Below, one piece after another: positions 55,594 to 64,000 of a stretch of 64,000 bases of DNA. A program made the position numbers and the translations under genes. The notes under the pieces were generated by a model, which saw only the letters and a program-made list of their open reading frames with translations, made no database searches and was not told the DNA's origin. Origin of the DNA: Cereibacter azotoformans (GTDB taxonomy: Bacteria; Pseudomonadota; Alphaproteobacteria; Rhodobacterales; Rhodobacteraceae); assembly GCA_017599285.1 (NCBI GenBank), contig JAGFXX010000001.1:2756501-2820500 (forward strand), written 5' to 3'. Every line of letters starts with the position of its first letter. The first letter of the stretch is position 1.

Positions 55594-56478
55594 TCAGCCC
55601 ATGCGTTCGGAGGCGTGGGCGCCGGGCGAGGCGGGAAAGACCACCGTCTTGTTGCCGTTCAGGAAGACCCGGTGGTGGATGTGGGCGTGGATCGCGCGGG
55701 CGAGCACCGAGGCTTCCACGTCGCGGCCGAGGCTCACATAATCGTCCGGGCTCTGGGCGTGGGTGATGCGGACCGTATCCTGCTCGATGATCGGGCCTTC
55801 GTCGAGGTCGGCGGTGACATAATGGGCCGTGGCCCCGATCAGCTTCACGCCGCGCTGGTAGGCCTGCTTGTAGGGGTTCGCGCCCTTGAAGGAGGGCAGG
55901 AAGGAATGGTGAATGTTGATGATCCGGCCCGACATCCGTTCGCAGAAGGAATCCGACAGGACCTGCATGTAGCGGGCGAGGACCACCAGTTCGGCGCCCG
56001 TCTCTTCCACCAGCGCAAGCAGGCGCGCCTCGGCGTCGGGCTTGTTCTCCTTCGTGACCCGGATGAGGTGGAAGGGAATGTCGTGGTTCACCACGAGCTT
56101 CTGGTAGGTCAGGTGGTTCGAGACGACGCCCACGATCTCGATCGGCAGCGCCCCGATCCGCCAACGGTAGAGCAGGTCGTTCAGGCAGTGGCCGAAGTTC
56201 GACACCATCAGCAGGACCTTGAGTTTCCGGGAGCTGTCGAAGATCTGCCAGCCCATCTCGAAGTCCGGGGCGATGCGGGCGAAGCTGTCGTTCAGCGCAT
56301 CAAGGGTGGCGCCGGTCTCGGACTGGAAGCCCACGCGCATGAAGAAGCGCCCGGTTTCCTGATCGTCGAACTGCGCCGAGTCGGTGATGTTGCAGCCATT
56401 GTCGGCGAGGAAGTTCGAGATGGCGGCGACGATGCCCCGGCGGGTCGGGCAGGTGACGGTGAGGACGAACTTCGACAT
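55594..56478 (-). CDS. purU: Formyltetrahydrofolate deformylase
   Basis: Hydrolyses 10-formyl-THF to formate and THF, balancing one-carbon units and supplying formate for purine synthesis. The 294-residue product has an N-terminal ACT domain (FVLTVTCPTRRGIVAAISNFLADNGCNI) and a formyltransferase domain with LVLARYMQVLS, INIHHSFLPSFKGANPYKQA and HYVTADLDEGPIIEQD. The start at 56478 (MSKFVLTV) matches the family. Monocistronic on the minus strand, downstream of the aminotransferase gene. Confidence 0.94.
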   Translation of the reverse strand: MSKFVLTVTCPTRRGIVAAISNFLADNGCNITDSAQFDDQETGRFFMRVGFQSETGATLDALNDSFARIAPDFEMGWQIFDSSRKLKVLLMVSNFGHCLNDLLYRWRIGALPIEIVGVVSNHLTYQKLVVNHDIPFHLIRVTKENKPDAEARLLALVEETGAELVVLARYMQVLSDSFCERMSGRIINIHHSFLPSFKGANPYKQAYQRGVKLIGATAHYVTADLDEGPIIEQDTVRITHAQSPDDYVSLGRDVEASVLARAIHAHIHHRVFLNGNKTVVFPASPGAHASERMG

Positions 56479-56614
56479 GGGGCTCCCTCGGATTGGTCTT
56501 TCCGAAGGGGCTATAGCGCCGAGGCCCGCACGGCACATCACAAAGCGACGTGCGAAACGCGAAATCTGACATCGGGTCGCAGGCGCCCGAGGCCATGCCC
56601 CGGGCGCCGCTGTT

Positions 56615-57997
56615 TCAGCCGAAGACGCGGGTCAGGGCGCGGTCGATCGCATCCGTGATCTGGTCGATGTCGTCGGGCGTGGCGATCAGCGCCGGAGACA
56701 GGCAGAGCGTGTTGTTGAAGCCCGGCAGGCTTCGGTTGGTCATGCCGATGATGACGCCCTGTGCGTTCACGTCGGCCACCACGGCCGCCACGCGCCTTTC
56801 GTCCATCGGCTCCTTCGTGGCCCGGTCGGCCACCAGTTCCGCCCCGCAGAACAGGCCCTTGCCGCGCACGTCACCGATCACGGCGTGCTTCTCCTGCAGC
56901 GCGGTGAGGTTCGCGATCACGCGCGCGCCCATCTTCAGCGTGTTCTCGAGAAGGCCCTCCTCCTCGATGATCCGCATGTTCTCGAGCGCCGCGACCGGCC
57001 CTGCGGTGCAGCCGCCGAAGGTCGAGATGTCGCGGAAGTAGCTCATCGGATCGTCCGGGTTGTCCTTGAACATCTCGAACACGGCCTCGGTCGTGACCGT
57101 GCAGGAGATGGCGGCGTAGCCCGAGGCCACGCCCTTGGCCATGGTCACGAAATCGGGCTTCACCCCGAAGTTCTGGTAGCCGAACCAGGTACCGGTGCGG
57201 CCGAGACCGCAGACCACCTCGTCGATGTGCAGAAGGATCTCGTATTTCCGGCAGATCTCCTGCACCCGCTCCCAGTAGCCGGCCGGGGGCACGATCACGC
57301 CGCCGCCCGCCGTCACAGGCTCGAGGCAGAGCGCGCCGATCGTGTCGGGGCCCTCGCGCAGGATCACCTCTTCGATCGCGTCGGCCGCCCGCTCGCCGTA
57401 GTTCTCGACGTCCCATTGCTTGCGGTATTCGAGGCAGTGCGGGACCATCACGAAGCCCGGCGTCAGGGGGCCGTACTGCTCGGCGCGCTGGGGCTGGCCG
57501 GAGGTGGCGAGCGCGGTGATCGTGGTGCCGTGGTAGTCGCGTTCGCGGAACAGGATCTTGTTCTTGCGCCCGCCGTGGTGCCGGTGCGAGATCTGGCGCA
57601 CCATCTTGTAGACCTTCTCGTTCGCCTCGGAGCCCGAGTTCGAATAATAGACGCGCGAGAGGCCCGGCATCTTCTCGATCAGCCGCTTCGAGAAGAGCGA
57701 GGCCGGGATCGAGCCCGCGGAATGGGCGAAATAGTTCATGCGGATCAGCTGGTCGCGCACGGCGTTGGCGATGCTCTCGCGGCCATAGCCCACGTTGACC
57801 GTCCAGACGCCGCCCGAGACCGCGTCGAGATACTCCTTGCCCGCCGCGTCCCAGACGCGCATGCCCTTGCCTTCGACGATGATCCGGGGATCGACCGTCT
57901 CATACTGCTTGTGCTGGCTCAGGTGGTGCCACATGTGCGCGCGGTCGGCCTCGATGACCTCGCTGAGGTCGTTCGCCTGTGCCAAGCCTTCCATCAT
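56615..57997 (-). CDS. tpa: Class III aminotransferase, probable taurine:pyruvate aminotransferase
   Basis: A 460-residue PLP aminotransferase. The N-terminus HMWHHLSQHKQYETVDPRI, WTVNVGYGRESIA, YYSNSGSEANEKVYKMVRQISHRHHGGRKNKI, RERDYHGTT and LEPVTAGGGV closely match taurine:pyruvate aminotransferase (Tpa) as I remember it from related Rhodobacteraceae. PLP Lys lies in VTMAKGVASGYA with Asp in HIDEVVCGLGRTG. Two adjacent ATGs (57997, 57994) follow GGGAG. A sulfonate/nitrate-type ABC transporter lies upstream, separated by a terminator. It may be a paralogue for another omega-amine. Confidence 0.75.
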   Translation of the reverse strand: MMEGLAQANDLSEVIEADRAHMWHHLSQHKQYETVDPRIIVEGKGMRVWDAAGKEYLDAVSGGVWTVNVGYGRESIANAVRDQLIRMNYFAHSAGSIPASLFSKRLIEKMPGLSRVYYSNSGSEANEKVYKMVRQISHRHHGGRKNKILFRERDYHGTTITALATSGQPQRAEQYGPLTPGFVMVPHCLEYRKQWDVENYGERAADAIEEVILREGPDTIGALCLEPVTAGGGVIVPPAGYWERVQEICRKYEILLHIDEVVCGLGRTGTWFGYQNFGVKPDFVTMAKGVASGYAAISCTVTTEAVFEMFKDNPDDPMSYFRDISTFGGCTAGPVAALENMRIIEEEGLLENTLKMGARVIANLTALQEKHAVIGDVRGKGLFCGAELVADRATKEPMDERRVAAVVADVNAQGVIIGMTNRSLPGFNNTLCLSPALIATPDDIDQITDAIDRALTRVFG

Positions 57998-58054
57998 CCG
58001 TGCTCCCTGTCGGTGTGTCCGGTCGAGTTTGAGGGGCGATCCGCTGAAAAGGCA

Positions 58055-58077
58055 ACAGGCCGGTTGAGCCGGCCTGT
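58055..58077 (-). terminator. Intrinsic terminator between ABC permease and aminotransferase genes
   Basis: ACAGGCCGG and CCGGCCTGT form a 9-bp stem around a 5-base loop. On the minus strand TTGCCTTTTC follows directly. It lies 21 bases after the permease stop. Confidence 0.75.
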
Positions 58078-58098
58078 GCATTTCGCGCTTCGTGAATG

Positions 58099-58863
58099 TC
58101 AGTGCTGCGGACGCTCGGCCCAGCCGGCGAAGATCCGCTCGAGCGCGACCACGGCGTAGTAGAGCAGGATCCCGAGGAAGGCGAGCGCGATGAGGACGGC
58201 GAACATCAGGGGATAGTCGCCGTTCGTCTCGCCCGACTTGAAGAGCGCGCCGAGGCCGCGACCGTGCGGGCTGACGATCTCGACGAGGTTCGTGCCGATG
58301 AAGGCGAGCGTGACCGAGACCTTCAGCGCGCCGAAGAACTCGGGCAGGGTCTTGGGCAGGGCGATCTTCCAGAAGATCGTGAGCTTCGAGGCGCCGAGCG
58401 ACCGGAGGATGTCGCGGTATTCCGGCTCGAGCGTGGAAAGGCCGATGCCGACCGAGACCGCGATCGGGAAGAACGAGATCAGGAAGGCCATCAGCACGGT
58501 GTTGAAATCGTGCTGGCCGATGAAGATCAGCGCCAGCACCGGCACCAGCGTGGCCTTGGGAATGGCGTTGAAGCCTACCAGCAGCGGATAGAGCCCGTCG
58601 CGGGCGATGCGCGAGAAGCCCATCACCATGCCCAGAAGCGTGCCGAACAGGACGGCGAGCCCGAGGCCCGCCACCGTCCGCCACAGCGTCTGCCAGCCCA
58701 TCGTCAGGAACAGCTCCCAGTAGCGGGCGTAGGCGGGCGGCAGGTCCGAGGGCGAGGCCATCTTGTAGTTGGGCCAGCCGTTCCACCAGACGATCCCCTC
58801 CCAGAGCGCGAGGAACATCAGGATCGCGGCGAGGGGCACGCCGATCTTGCGGGCGACTTCCAT
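58099..58863 (-). CDS. ABC transporter permease (NitT/TauT/Ssu type)
   Basis: A 254-residue inner-membrane permease with about six membrane segments and the ABC-contact loop EYRDILRSLGASKLTIFWKIALPKTLPEFFGALKV, which is the EAA motif of this subfamily. The ATG at 58863 overlaps the ATPase stop by one base (TGATG). It completes an ATPase-permease-binding protein set. Likely cargo: a small sulfonate, nitrogenous ring compound or riboflavin/thiamine precursor; the sequence does not decide. Confidence 0.9.
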   Translation of the reverse strand: MEVARKIGVPLAAILMFLALWEGIVWWNGWPNYKMASPSDLPPAYARYWELFLTMGWQTLWRTVAGLGLAVLFGTLLGMVMGFSRIARDGLYPLLVGFNAIPKATLVPVLALIFIGQHDFNTVLMAFLISFFPIAVSVGIGLSTLEPEYRDILRSLGASKLTIFWKIALPKTLPEFFGALKVSVTLAFIGTNLVEIVSPHGRGLGALFKSGETNGDYPLMFAVLIALAFLGILLYYAVVALERIFAGWAERPQH

Positions 58864-59651
58864 CAGTGCACCTCCCCCTCGCGCCCCTGCGCGATGCGGA
58901 TCTGGTCGCGCAGGATGTGCAGCATGTCGGTCGCCTCGGGCGTGTAGAGGACGTCGATGCGCCGGTCGGCGGGCAGGCCCACGTTCAGGATGAACTGGGT
59001 GCTGGCCGGGCGGCCCGACAGCACGATCACCTGATCGCCGAGGAAGACGCTCTCGCGCAGGTCGTGGGTGATCAGCACGCAGGTGAAGGGCTCGGCGGCG
59101 CGCAGGTCGCGCATCGTCTGCCACAGATCCTCGCGGGTGAAATTGTCGAGCGCGCCGAAGGGCTCATCCATGATCAGCACGTCGGGCTTGTGCACGATCG
59201 CGCGGCAGAGTGAGGCGCGCTGGCGCATCCCCCCCGAAAGCTGGCTCGGGCGCTTGGCCTCGAAGCCCTTGAGGCCCACCATTTCCAGCAGCGCCATCGC
59301 GCGGTCCACCCGGTCCTTGCGTGGCATCCGCGGGGCCACGATCTCGAGGGGCAGGATCACGTTCTCGAGGATCGTGCGCCATTCGAGCAGCACCGGGTTC
59401 TGGAACGCCATCCCCACCGTCCGGCGCGGCGAGGTCACGCGCTCGCCATGCAGCCAGACCTCGCCGCGGTCGGGCTTCATCAGCCCCGCCACCAGCCGTG
59501 TGAGGGTGGACTTGCCGCAGCCCGAGGGGCCCACGACGGCGCAGAACTCGCCTTCGGGAACGGCGATGTTCAGATCCTCCAGCACCGGCAGCGGGCCGAG
59601 CGGCGTCCGATAGGCGTGGGTCACGCCCCTGATGTCGATGAGATTGGCCAT
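58863..59651 (-). CDS. ABC transporter ATP-binding protein (NitT/TauT/Ssu type)
   Basis: A 262-residue ATPase: Walker A VVGPSGCGKSTLTRL, Q-loop AFQNPVLLEWRTILENV, signature LSGGMRQRASLCRA, Walker B VLIMDEPFGALD and the H-loop VLITHDLRESVFLGD. This is the SsuB/TauB-like subfamily. It sits between the binding-protein gene (51 bp upstream, with a stem-loop between) and the permease gene (1-bp overlap). Confidence 0.92.
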   Translation of the reverse strand: MANLIDIRGVTHAYRTPLGPLPVLEDLNIAVPEGEFCAVVGPSGCGKSTLTRLVAGLMKPDRGEVWLHGERVTSPRRTVGMAFQNPVLLEWRTILENVILPLEIVAPRMPRKDRVDRAMALLEMVGLKGFEAKRPSQLSGGMRQRASLCRAIVHKPDVLIMDEPFGALDNFTREDLWQTMRDLRAAEPFTCVLITHDLRESVFLGDQVIVLSGRPASTQFILNVGLPADRRIDVLYTPEATDMLHILRDQIRIAQGREGEVH

Positions 59652-59668
59652 GCGCTTTCCGGCAGGGA

Positions 59669-59688
59669 GGGACGCCGGGCGGCGTCCC
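59669..59688 (-). other. Intercistronic stem-loop after the binding-protein gene
   Basis: GGGACGCC (59669-59676) pairs with GGCGTCCC (59681-59688) over GGGC. Such stems between a binding-protein gene and its ATPase gene often stabilise the upstream message so more binding protein is made; this is inference. Confidence 0.5.
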
Positions 59689-59702
59689 CGATCATTCGAA
59701 GG

Positions 59703-60716
59703 TCACTCGAAGGTCAGGCTGCCGTCGGCGGGCAGCCACTGCGGATCGAAATAGAGCGCGGCATCGGGCGCGTTCTGGAACTCATAGACGGATTTCGTCT
59801 GCTCGATGGCGCGCGCCATCCGGTCCGGGTCGATGTTGCCCATGCCGTTGGCCTTCACCCAGTCGGTCACGACATTGTCCGCGATCGACATCTGCAGCCG
59901 GCGCTCTTCCAGCGCGGCATCGGCCGCCGGGTTGCGCTGGATCAGCGCGGCGATGGCGGCCTCGGGATCGGCGACGCTGTCCTTCCAGCCCTTGGCCACG
60001 GCGCGCAGGAAGCCGGTCACCGCCTCGGGATTGGCCTCGGCGAAGTCGGTGTTGACGATGATCGCATTGCCATAGAGCGCCACGCCATGATCAGCCATCA
60101 GCAGGGTCGAGATGTCGTCCTCGGGCACGCCCAGCCGGATCAGGTTGAGCGTGGACGAGAAGGAGAAGCCCGTCACCGCATCGACCTGACCCTCGGCCAG
60201 CATCGGCTCGCGCGTGGGGAAGCCCACCGGCTCGACCGTGATGGCGGCCATGTCGAGACCGTTCTCGGCGGCAAAGATCGGGAACTGCGCCCAGGCGCCA
60301 TCGGGCGGCGGCGCGCCGAGCTTGCGGCCCTCGAGATCCTTCGGCGCCTCGATCCCCTGCGACTTTCGCCCCACCACCGCGAAGGGGGGCTTGTCATAGA
60401 TCATCATGGCGGCGATCACCGGCGCGCCGGGGTTCTGGTCGAGGAACTTCATCAGGCTGTTGATGTCGGCAAACCCCACCGGAAAGGCGCCGGTCGCGAC
60501 CTTCGGAATGGCGTCGAGCGAACCCGCCCCCTCGGAGATCTGCACCGAGAGATCCTCGGCGGCGAAATGGCCTTCGTCGAGGGCCACGAAGTAGGGCGCC
60601 GCGGGGCCCTCGAACTTCCAGTCGAGCGCGAAGGGCATCGCGGTCTCGGCCCCGGCCGTGGCGGCAGTGACGGTAAGGGCCGCGGCAAGGGCGGCGGCGG
60701 AGGCGCGGAACATCAC
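59703..60716 (-). CDS. ABC transporter periplasmic substrate-binding protein (NMT1/THI5-like)
   Basis: A 337-residue exported binding protein with signal peptide (about residues 1-23, ending TAGAE). The mature part has PFALDWKFEGPAAPYFVALDEGHFAAEDL, the NMT1/THI5-like start in which W and YF line the ligand cleft. SsuA, TauA, ThiY and RibY belong here. First gene of the three-gene ABC operon. A role with the Tpa-like aminotransferase downstream would suggest taurine or another amino compound. Confidence 0.88.
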   Translation of the reverse strand: MMFRASAAALAAALTVTAATAGAETAMPFALDWKFEGPAAPYFVALDEGHFAAEDLSVQISEGAGSLDAIPKVATGAFPVGFADINSLMKFLDQNPGAPVIAAMMIYDKPPFAVVGRKSQGIEAPKDLEGRKLGAPPPDGAWAQFPIFAAENGLDMAAITVEPVGFPTREPMLAEGQVDAVTGFSFSSTLNLIRLGVPEDDISTLLMADHGVALYGNAIIVNTDFAEANPEAVTGFLRAVAKGWKDSVADPEAAIAALIQRNPAADAALEERRLQMSIADNVVTDWVKANGMGNIDPDRMARAIEQTKSVYEFQNAPDAALYFDPQWLPADGSLTFE

Positions 60717-60863
60717 TCTCTCCTCATGCGCGAAATCACAAGCGAAGCTGCCCTCCTGTGGCGCAGGTGCAAGGCGGGCACCCGTCCGGCGGACAGCACA
60801 TGGCCCAAGGTGCCCAAAAAGACTGCAGATGTCGATGGTTTGCCTGCACGGCGGGCGGCTTGT

Positions 60864-61643
60864 TCAGGAGGTGCGACGGATCAGCGCCTCGGCCGCCACC
60901 GGATTCGCTGCCTTGAAGCCGGAGATCACATAGAGAAAGACCTCGCACGGGCGCGAGCCGGTCTGCGCGAGGCGAGAGAGGCCTTCGGGCGCACGACCGG
61001 CCTCGAGGCTGCGGGCGCGCTCGGCCCAGCGGTCGAGCAGGTCGGGCGGGTAGCCCTCGGGCTCTCCCTCGCGGGTGCCCATGAGGCGCAGATAGGCAAA
61101 GTCGGCGGTCTGGTCCGCGATCTGGGGGTGCTCGCTGTCGCCCGCCAGGACCACCGCCACGCCCCTTTCGGCGGCCATCTCGACAAAGGCGGGATCGCGG
61201 AAGCTGTCGTGCCGGACCTCGACGGCATGGCGCAGGCGCCGGCCCCGATGCTCGGGCGGCAGCAGGGCGAGGAAGGCCGCGAAATCCTGCCGGTCGAAGG
61301 CCTTGGTGGGAAGGAACTGCCAGTTGATCGGCCCGAGCTTGTCGCCCAGCCGCAGGAGGCCGCTGTCGAGGAACCGGGAGACCGACTCGCCCGCCTCGGC
61401 AAGACGTTTGCGGTTGGTGGCAAAGCGCGGGGCCTTCAGCGCGAAGATGAAATCTTCGGGCACCTCGTCGTGCCAGCGCGCGAAGCTGTCGGGCTTCTGC
61501 GAGCGGTAGTAGGTGCCGTTGATCTCGATGGTGGTAAGGCGGCGCGCGGCGTGCTCCAGCTCGCGCTTTTGCGGAAGGCCCGCGGGATAGAAGCTGCCCC
61601 TCCACGGCGGGTAAACCCAGCCGCCGATGCCTGCGCGGATCAT
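60864..61643 (-). CDS. DUF72 protein
   Basis: A 259-residue TIM-barrel-like DUF72 protein: IRAGIGGWVYPPWRGSFYPAGLPQKRELEHAARRLTTIEINGTYYR at the N-terminus, FIFALKAPRFATN, FLDSG and AVEVRHDSFRDPAFV. A C-terminal YVISGFKAANPVAAEALI completes the family pattern. Its biochemical role is unknown; structure-based proposals include a nuclease or sugar isomerase-like activity. The start at 61643 is supported by the family N-terminus. Confidence 0.85.
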   Translation of the reverse strand: MIRAGIGGWVYPPWRGSFYPAGLPQKRELEHAARRLTTIEINGTYYRSQKPDSFARWHDEVPEDFIFALKAPRFATNRKRLAEAGESVSRFLDSGLLRLGDKLGPINWQFLPTKAFDRQDFAAFLALLPPEHRGRRLRHAVEVRHDSFRDPAFVEMAAERGVAVVLAGDSEHPQIADQTADFAYLRLMGTREGEPEGYPPDLLDRWAERARSLEAGRAPEGLSRLAQTGSRPCEVFLYVISGFKAANPVAAEALIRRTS

Positions 61644-61773
61644 CTGTCGCTTGCCTCCGAAGGATGGCGGCTCGTGCTGGGGCAGGGGTTGGGCCCGCGC
61701 AGCGTGGCCGGGATGCGGCACGGATGCGAACGGGCGCAGAGCGATCCGCGCCCGCGCGCCCGTCCCTGCCGCC

Positions 61774-62055
61774 TCACTTGCGGTCGGGGTCGTGCGTGTG
61801 GTGGCGATCCTTCTCGCCGCCTCCGCCCGACACCTTGCTGTGGTGGCGCTCGTCGCTGTCGGCGGGCGGCTTCGTGACCTCCGGCGGCTCCTTGGCGTTT
61901 TCGTGCGCGGCACCGGGGCTGCCGTGCCTGCCGCGCTTGTCGCGGTTGGACAGCACCGAGTTCGCCGGGATCTCGGTCATGTCGGCCTCGGCTCCTGCGC
62001 CGTCGCCCTTGCCCTGCACGCCCTGACCGAAGTGCTTCTTGTCCGCATGTGCCAT
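61774..62055 (-). CDS. Small hydrophilic Gly/His/Asp-rich protein
   Basis: A 93-residue protein with GAGGAACCT before its ATG. It has no hydrophobic stretch; the C-terminus is rich in His, Asp, Lys and Gly (DERHHSKVSGGGG, RHHTHDPDRK), suggesting disorder and possible metal binding. I do not recognise a family. It lies between the DUF72 and GH13 genes on the same strand. Confidence 0.55.
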   Translation of the reverse strand: MAHADKKHFGQGVQGKGDGAGAEADMTEIPANSVLSNRDKRGRHGSPGAAHENAKEPPEVTKPPADSDERHHSKVSGGGGEKDRHHTHDPDRK

Positions 62056-62151
62056 AGGTTCCTCACTTCGGCGCCGTTCCGGGCGCCGTCAGAGCGAAAC
62101 CGGGGGCACGGGCCGATGTTCCCGGCGACCCCAGCCCTGCCTCCGTGGCGG

Positions 62152-63798
62152 TCAGACCTCGAACCGGACCCAGCGGAGGCCGTAGCCCTCGAGTTCGACC
62201 GTCAGTTCGGTCTTCTTCACCGAGATCTTGCCGCTGCCGAGGATCGGGCGGAGCGTGCCGATCGAGTCGATGTCGGAGAGGGAACAGGTCACGGTCTGCT
62301 CCTGGCTGCCCAGGTTCGCGAGCGCGATCAGTGTCCGATCCTGCCAGTCATGGCGGATGGCGAAGACGGGGGCCTCGGCCATCGGCAGGACGGCATGGGT
62401 GCCGAAGGCGATCTCGGGACATTCCCGCCGCCGCCGCATGAGCTGCTCCATGAACTTGAAGAACGAATCCGGCCGGTCCTGCTGCTCGGCGACGTTGACG
62501 CGGGCAGGGGACCAGCGGCCCTCGGACACCACCGGGCGCAACAGCCTGTCGGCCGGCGCGGGCGAGAAGCCGCCGTTGTGCCCGCTCTCCCACTGCATCG
62601 GCGCCCGCACCGCGAGACGACCGGGGATGTCGAGGTTCTCGGCCATGCCGATCTCTTCCCCGTAGAAGAGCACCGGCGCCCCCGGCATCGAGGTCATCAG
62701 CGCATAGGCCATCCGCATCCGCGCCTCGTTACCCTTGAGCATCGTCGGCATCCGCCGGCGCAGCCCGCGCCCGAAGAGCTGCATGTCGGGATCCGGCCCG
62801 AAGCTGGCAAAGACCTCCTGACGCTCGGCCTCGGTCAGCTTGTCGAGCGACCATTCGTCATGGTTGCGCAGGAAATGCGCCCAGCCGTCATCCGGCGCCA
62901 GCTCGGGCATGTGGCGCAGCCCGTGCACGATCGGCCCCGCATCTTCGCGCGCCAGCGCCAGCGCCATGGCCTGATTGAGGTTGAAGTCGAGACACATGTG
63001 CAGCTCGTCGCCGTCCTCGTCGCCGAAGAAGCGCCGCACGTCGGGATAGTCGAGGTTCACCTCGCCCAGCAGCACCGCCTCGCCTGAGCGCCGGTTGATG
63101 AAGGCGCGCAGGTCGCGCAGCCAGCGGTGGGGCGCAAAGCCCTTGTCCTCGGTGGACATCTGCTCGAGCAGGAAGGGCACGGCGTCCACCCGAAATCCCG
63201 ACAGGCCGAGCTGCAGCCAGAAGCCGACGATGCGGCGGATCTCGTCCCGCACCGCGGGGTTCTCGACATTGAGGTCGGGCTGGTGGCTGTAGAAGCGGTG
63301 CAGGTAGTATTTCCGGGCCTTCGGGTCCCAGCTCCAGCTGCTGTCTTCCTCGCCCGGGAAGATCAGCGACGAGGCGTCCTCCTCGGGCTTCTCGTCGCGC
63401 CAGACATACCAGTCGTGGTAGGGCGAGGCCGGATCCGAGCGCGCCGCCTGAAACCAGGGATGCTCGCGCGAGGTGTGGTTCACGACAAGGTCGGCGATGA
63501 CTCGCATCCCGCGATCCCGTGCGCTCCGAAGAAACTCCACGAGATCGCCCATCGTGCCGAGCCGCGGATCGACGGCGTAATAGTCGGTCACATCGTAGCC
63601 GTCGTCGTGGTTGGGGCTCGGGTAGAAGGGCATCAGCCAGATACAGCTCACGCCAAGGCGGTCCAGATGGTCGAGCCGCCGGGTCAAGCCGGCAAAGTCG
63701 CCGACTCCGTCACCGTTGCTGTCCTGGAATGTCTCGACATCAAGGCAGTAGAAGACCGCGTTCTTCCACCAGACATCACTCGTGCGGCTGATATCCAT
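62152..63798 (-). CDS. GH13 alpha-amylase family enzyme, trehalose synthase (TreS)-like
   Basis: A 548-residue glycoside hydrolase 13 enzyme. The N-terminus WWKNAVFYCLDVETFQDSNG resembles TreS/GH13_16. Catalytic residues are visible: nucleophile Asp205 (GFRVDAVPF), acid Glu246 (LLGEVNLD), and Asp314 (RNHDEW). Region I is DLVVNHTS. TreS interconverts maltose and trehalose. The product is somewhat shorter than TreS of mycobacteria and has no maltokinase fusion. It could also be a glucosidase or sucrose-type transferase. otsAB elsewhere in the window also concern trehalose. Confidence 0.82.
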   Translation of the reverse strand: MDISRTSDVWWKNAVFYCLDVETFQDSNGDGVGDFAGLTRRLDHLDRLGVSCIWLMPFYPSPNHDDGYDVTDYYAVDPRLGTMGDLVEFLRSARDRGMRVIADLVVNHTSREHPWFQAARSDPASPYHDWYVWRDEKPEEDASSLIFPGEEDSSWSWDPKARKYYLHRFYSHQPDLNVENPAVRDEIRRIVGFWLQLGLSGFRVDAVPFLLEQMSTEDKGFAPHRWLRDLRAFINRRSGEAVLLGEVNLDYPDVRRFFGDEDGDELHMCLDFNLNQAMALALAREDAGPIVHGLRHMPELAPDDGWAHFLRNHDEWSLDKLTEAERQEVFASFGPDPDMQLFGRGLRRRMPTMLKGNEARMRMAYALMTSMPGAPVLFYGEEIGMAENLDIPGRLAVRAPMQWESGHNGGFSPAPADRLLRPVVSEGRWSPARVNVAEQQDRPDSFFKFMEQLMRRRRECPEIAFGTHAVLPMAEAPVFAIRHDWQDRTLIALANLGSQEQTVTCSLSDIDSIGTLRPILGSGKISVKKTELTVELEGYGLRWVRFEV

Positions 63799-63903
63799 CC
63801 TCAGCCTGCCCGAACACGCATGAAAACCTCCGCTTCTTTACGGAAGAGAACGCGGGCCGCGCGCAGGAGGTTCCCGGCAACCCTCAGACTGTTCTGGAAG
63901 AAA

Positions 63904-63978
63904 TGGTGAGCGGGGTGGGTATCGAACCCACGACCAGCTGATTAAAAGTCAGCTGCTCTACCACTGAGCTACCCGCCC
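63904..63978 (-). tRNA. tRNA-Lys (anticodon TTT)
   Basis: A complete 75-nt cloverleaf with encoded CCA (63906-63904). Acceptor stem GGGCGGG/CCCGCTC (one G-U), D-stem GCTC/GAGC, anticodon stem GCTGA/TCAGC with loop CTTTTAA, T-arm GTGGG-TTCGATA-CCCAC. The anticodon TTT reads AAA and AAG. No variable long arm. It lies 106 bp upstream of the GH13 gene on the same strand. Confidence 0.97.
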
Positions 63979-64000
63979 TCACCATGTCGGAAGCGGCGGT

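Noticed and set aside
57998-58786. Fusion of aminotransferase with upstream frame
   Set aside because: The open frame continues 263 codons upstream, but that part is antisense-frame shadow of the ABC permease gene; a ribosome binding site marks the start at 57997.

Overview
This GC-rich window is almost certainly from chromosome 1 of Rhodobacter (Cereibacter) sphaeroides or a very close relative. The diagnostic loci are the complete prrB/prrC/prrA redox regulon, an H-NS-like spb/hvrA gene, the ECF sigma factor rpoE with its zinc anti-sigma chrR, and an adjacent operon whose first two genes match what I recall as ufaD and ufaO of furan fatty acid synthesis. Roughly 57 protein genes and one tRNA fill the window. 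I see no insertion sequence, prophage, integrase, CRISPR array or rRNA.

Layout. 1-7.9 kb: start of a DUF1643-type gene, cysK, truB, a DUF2233 protein and rbfA on the minus strand; dapB; a small SdhAF4-like gene; rsmB and a heparinase-fold gene on the plus strand. 8-16.5 kb: purH, lspA, a BamF-like lipoprotein, a catalytic/non-catalytic M16 protease pair, mutL and rmuC. 16.5-22.5 kb: chrR-rpoE facing away from a five-gene operon (ufaD, ufaO, MFS transporter, DUF3833, SDR). Both flanks of the divergent intergenic region carry the same promoter pattern, TGATCC-N18-TA-rich, as expected for RpoE control. 22.6-30.4 kb: a LYS1-type saccharopine dehydrogenase, WGR protein, small unknowns, orphan OmpR-type regulator, otsA-otsB, a tiny membrane protein, a GT2 glycosyltransferase and a glucose-1-phosphate cytidylyltransferase. 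30.7-41.8 kb: hslV-hslU, trxA, and the tightly overlapped minus-strand series tsaE-amgK-murU-addB-addA.

41.8-47.1 kb: a membrane PAS protein without a kinase domain, prrB diverging from prrC-prrA, then a 599-bp non-coding stretch and the H-NS-like gene. 47-52.7 kb: HD phosphohydrolase, GT8 transferase, ahcY, a TrpB without TrpA, DUF4142 and DUF3008 stress-type genes. 52.7-64 kb: topoisomerase IB, MFS exporter, purU, a taurine:pyruvate-type aminotransferase beside an NMT1/SsuA-type ABC transporter, DUF72, a His-rich small protein, a GH13 trehalose synthase-like enzyme and tRNA-Lys.

How genes work together: RpoE/ChrR answers singlet oxygen and probably drives the neighbouring membrane-lipid operon. 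PrrBCA and Spb control photosynthesis genes elsewhere. OtsAB and the GH13 enzyme both concern trehalose. AmgK-MurU recycle cell-wall MurNAc, and AddAB repairs double-strand breaks. Three convergent gene junctions carry copies of one terminator-like repeat, the most notable non-coding pattern here. All function statements rest on reading translated sequence and recalled family knowledge; no searches were run.
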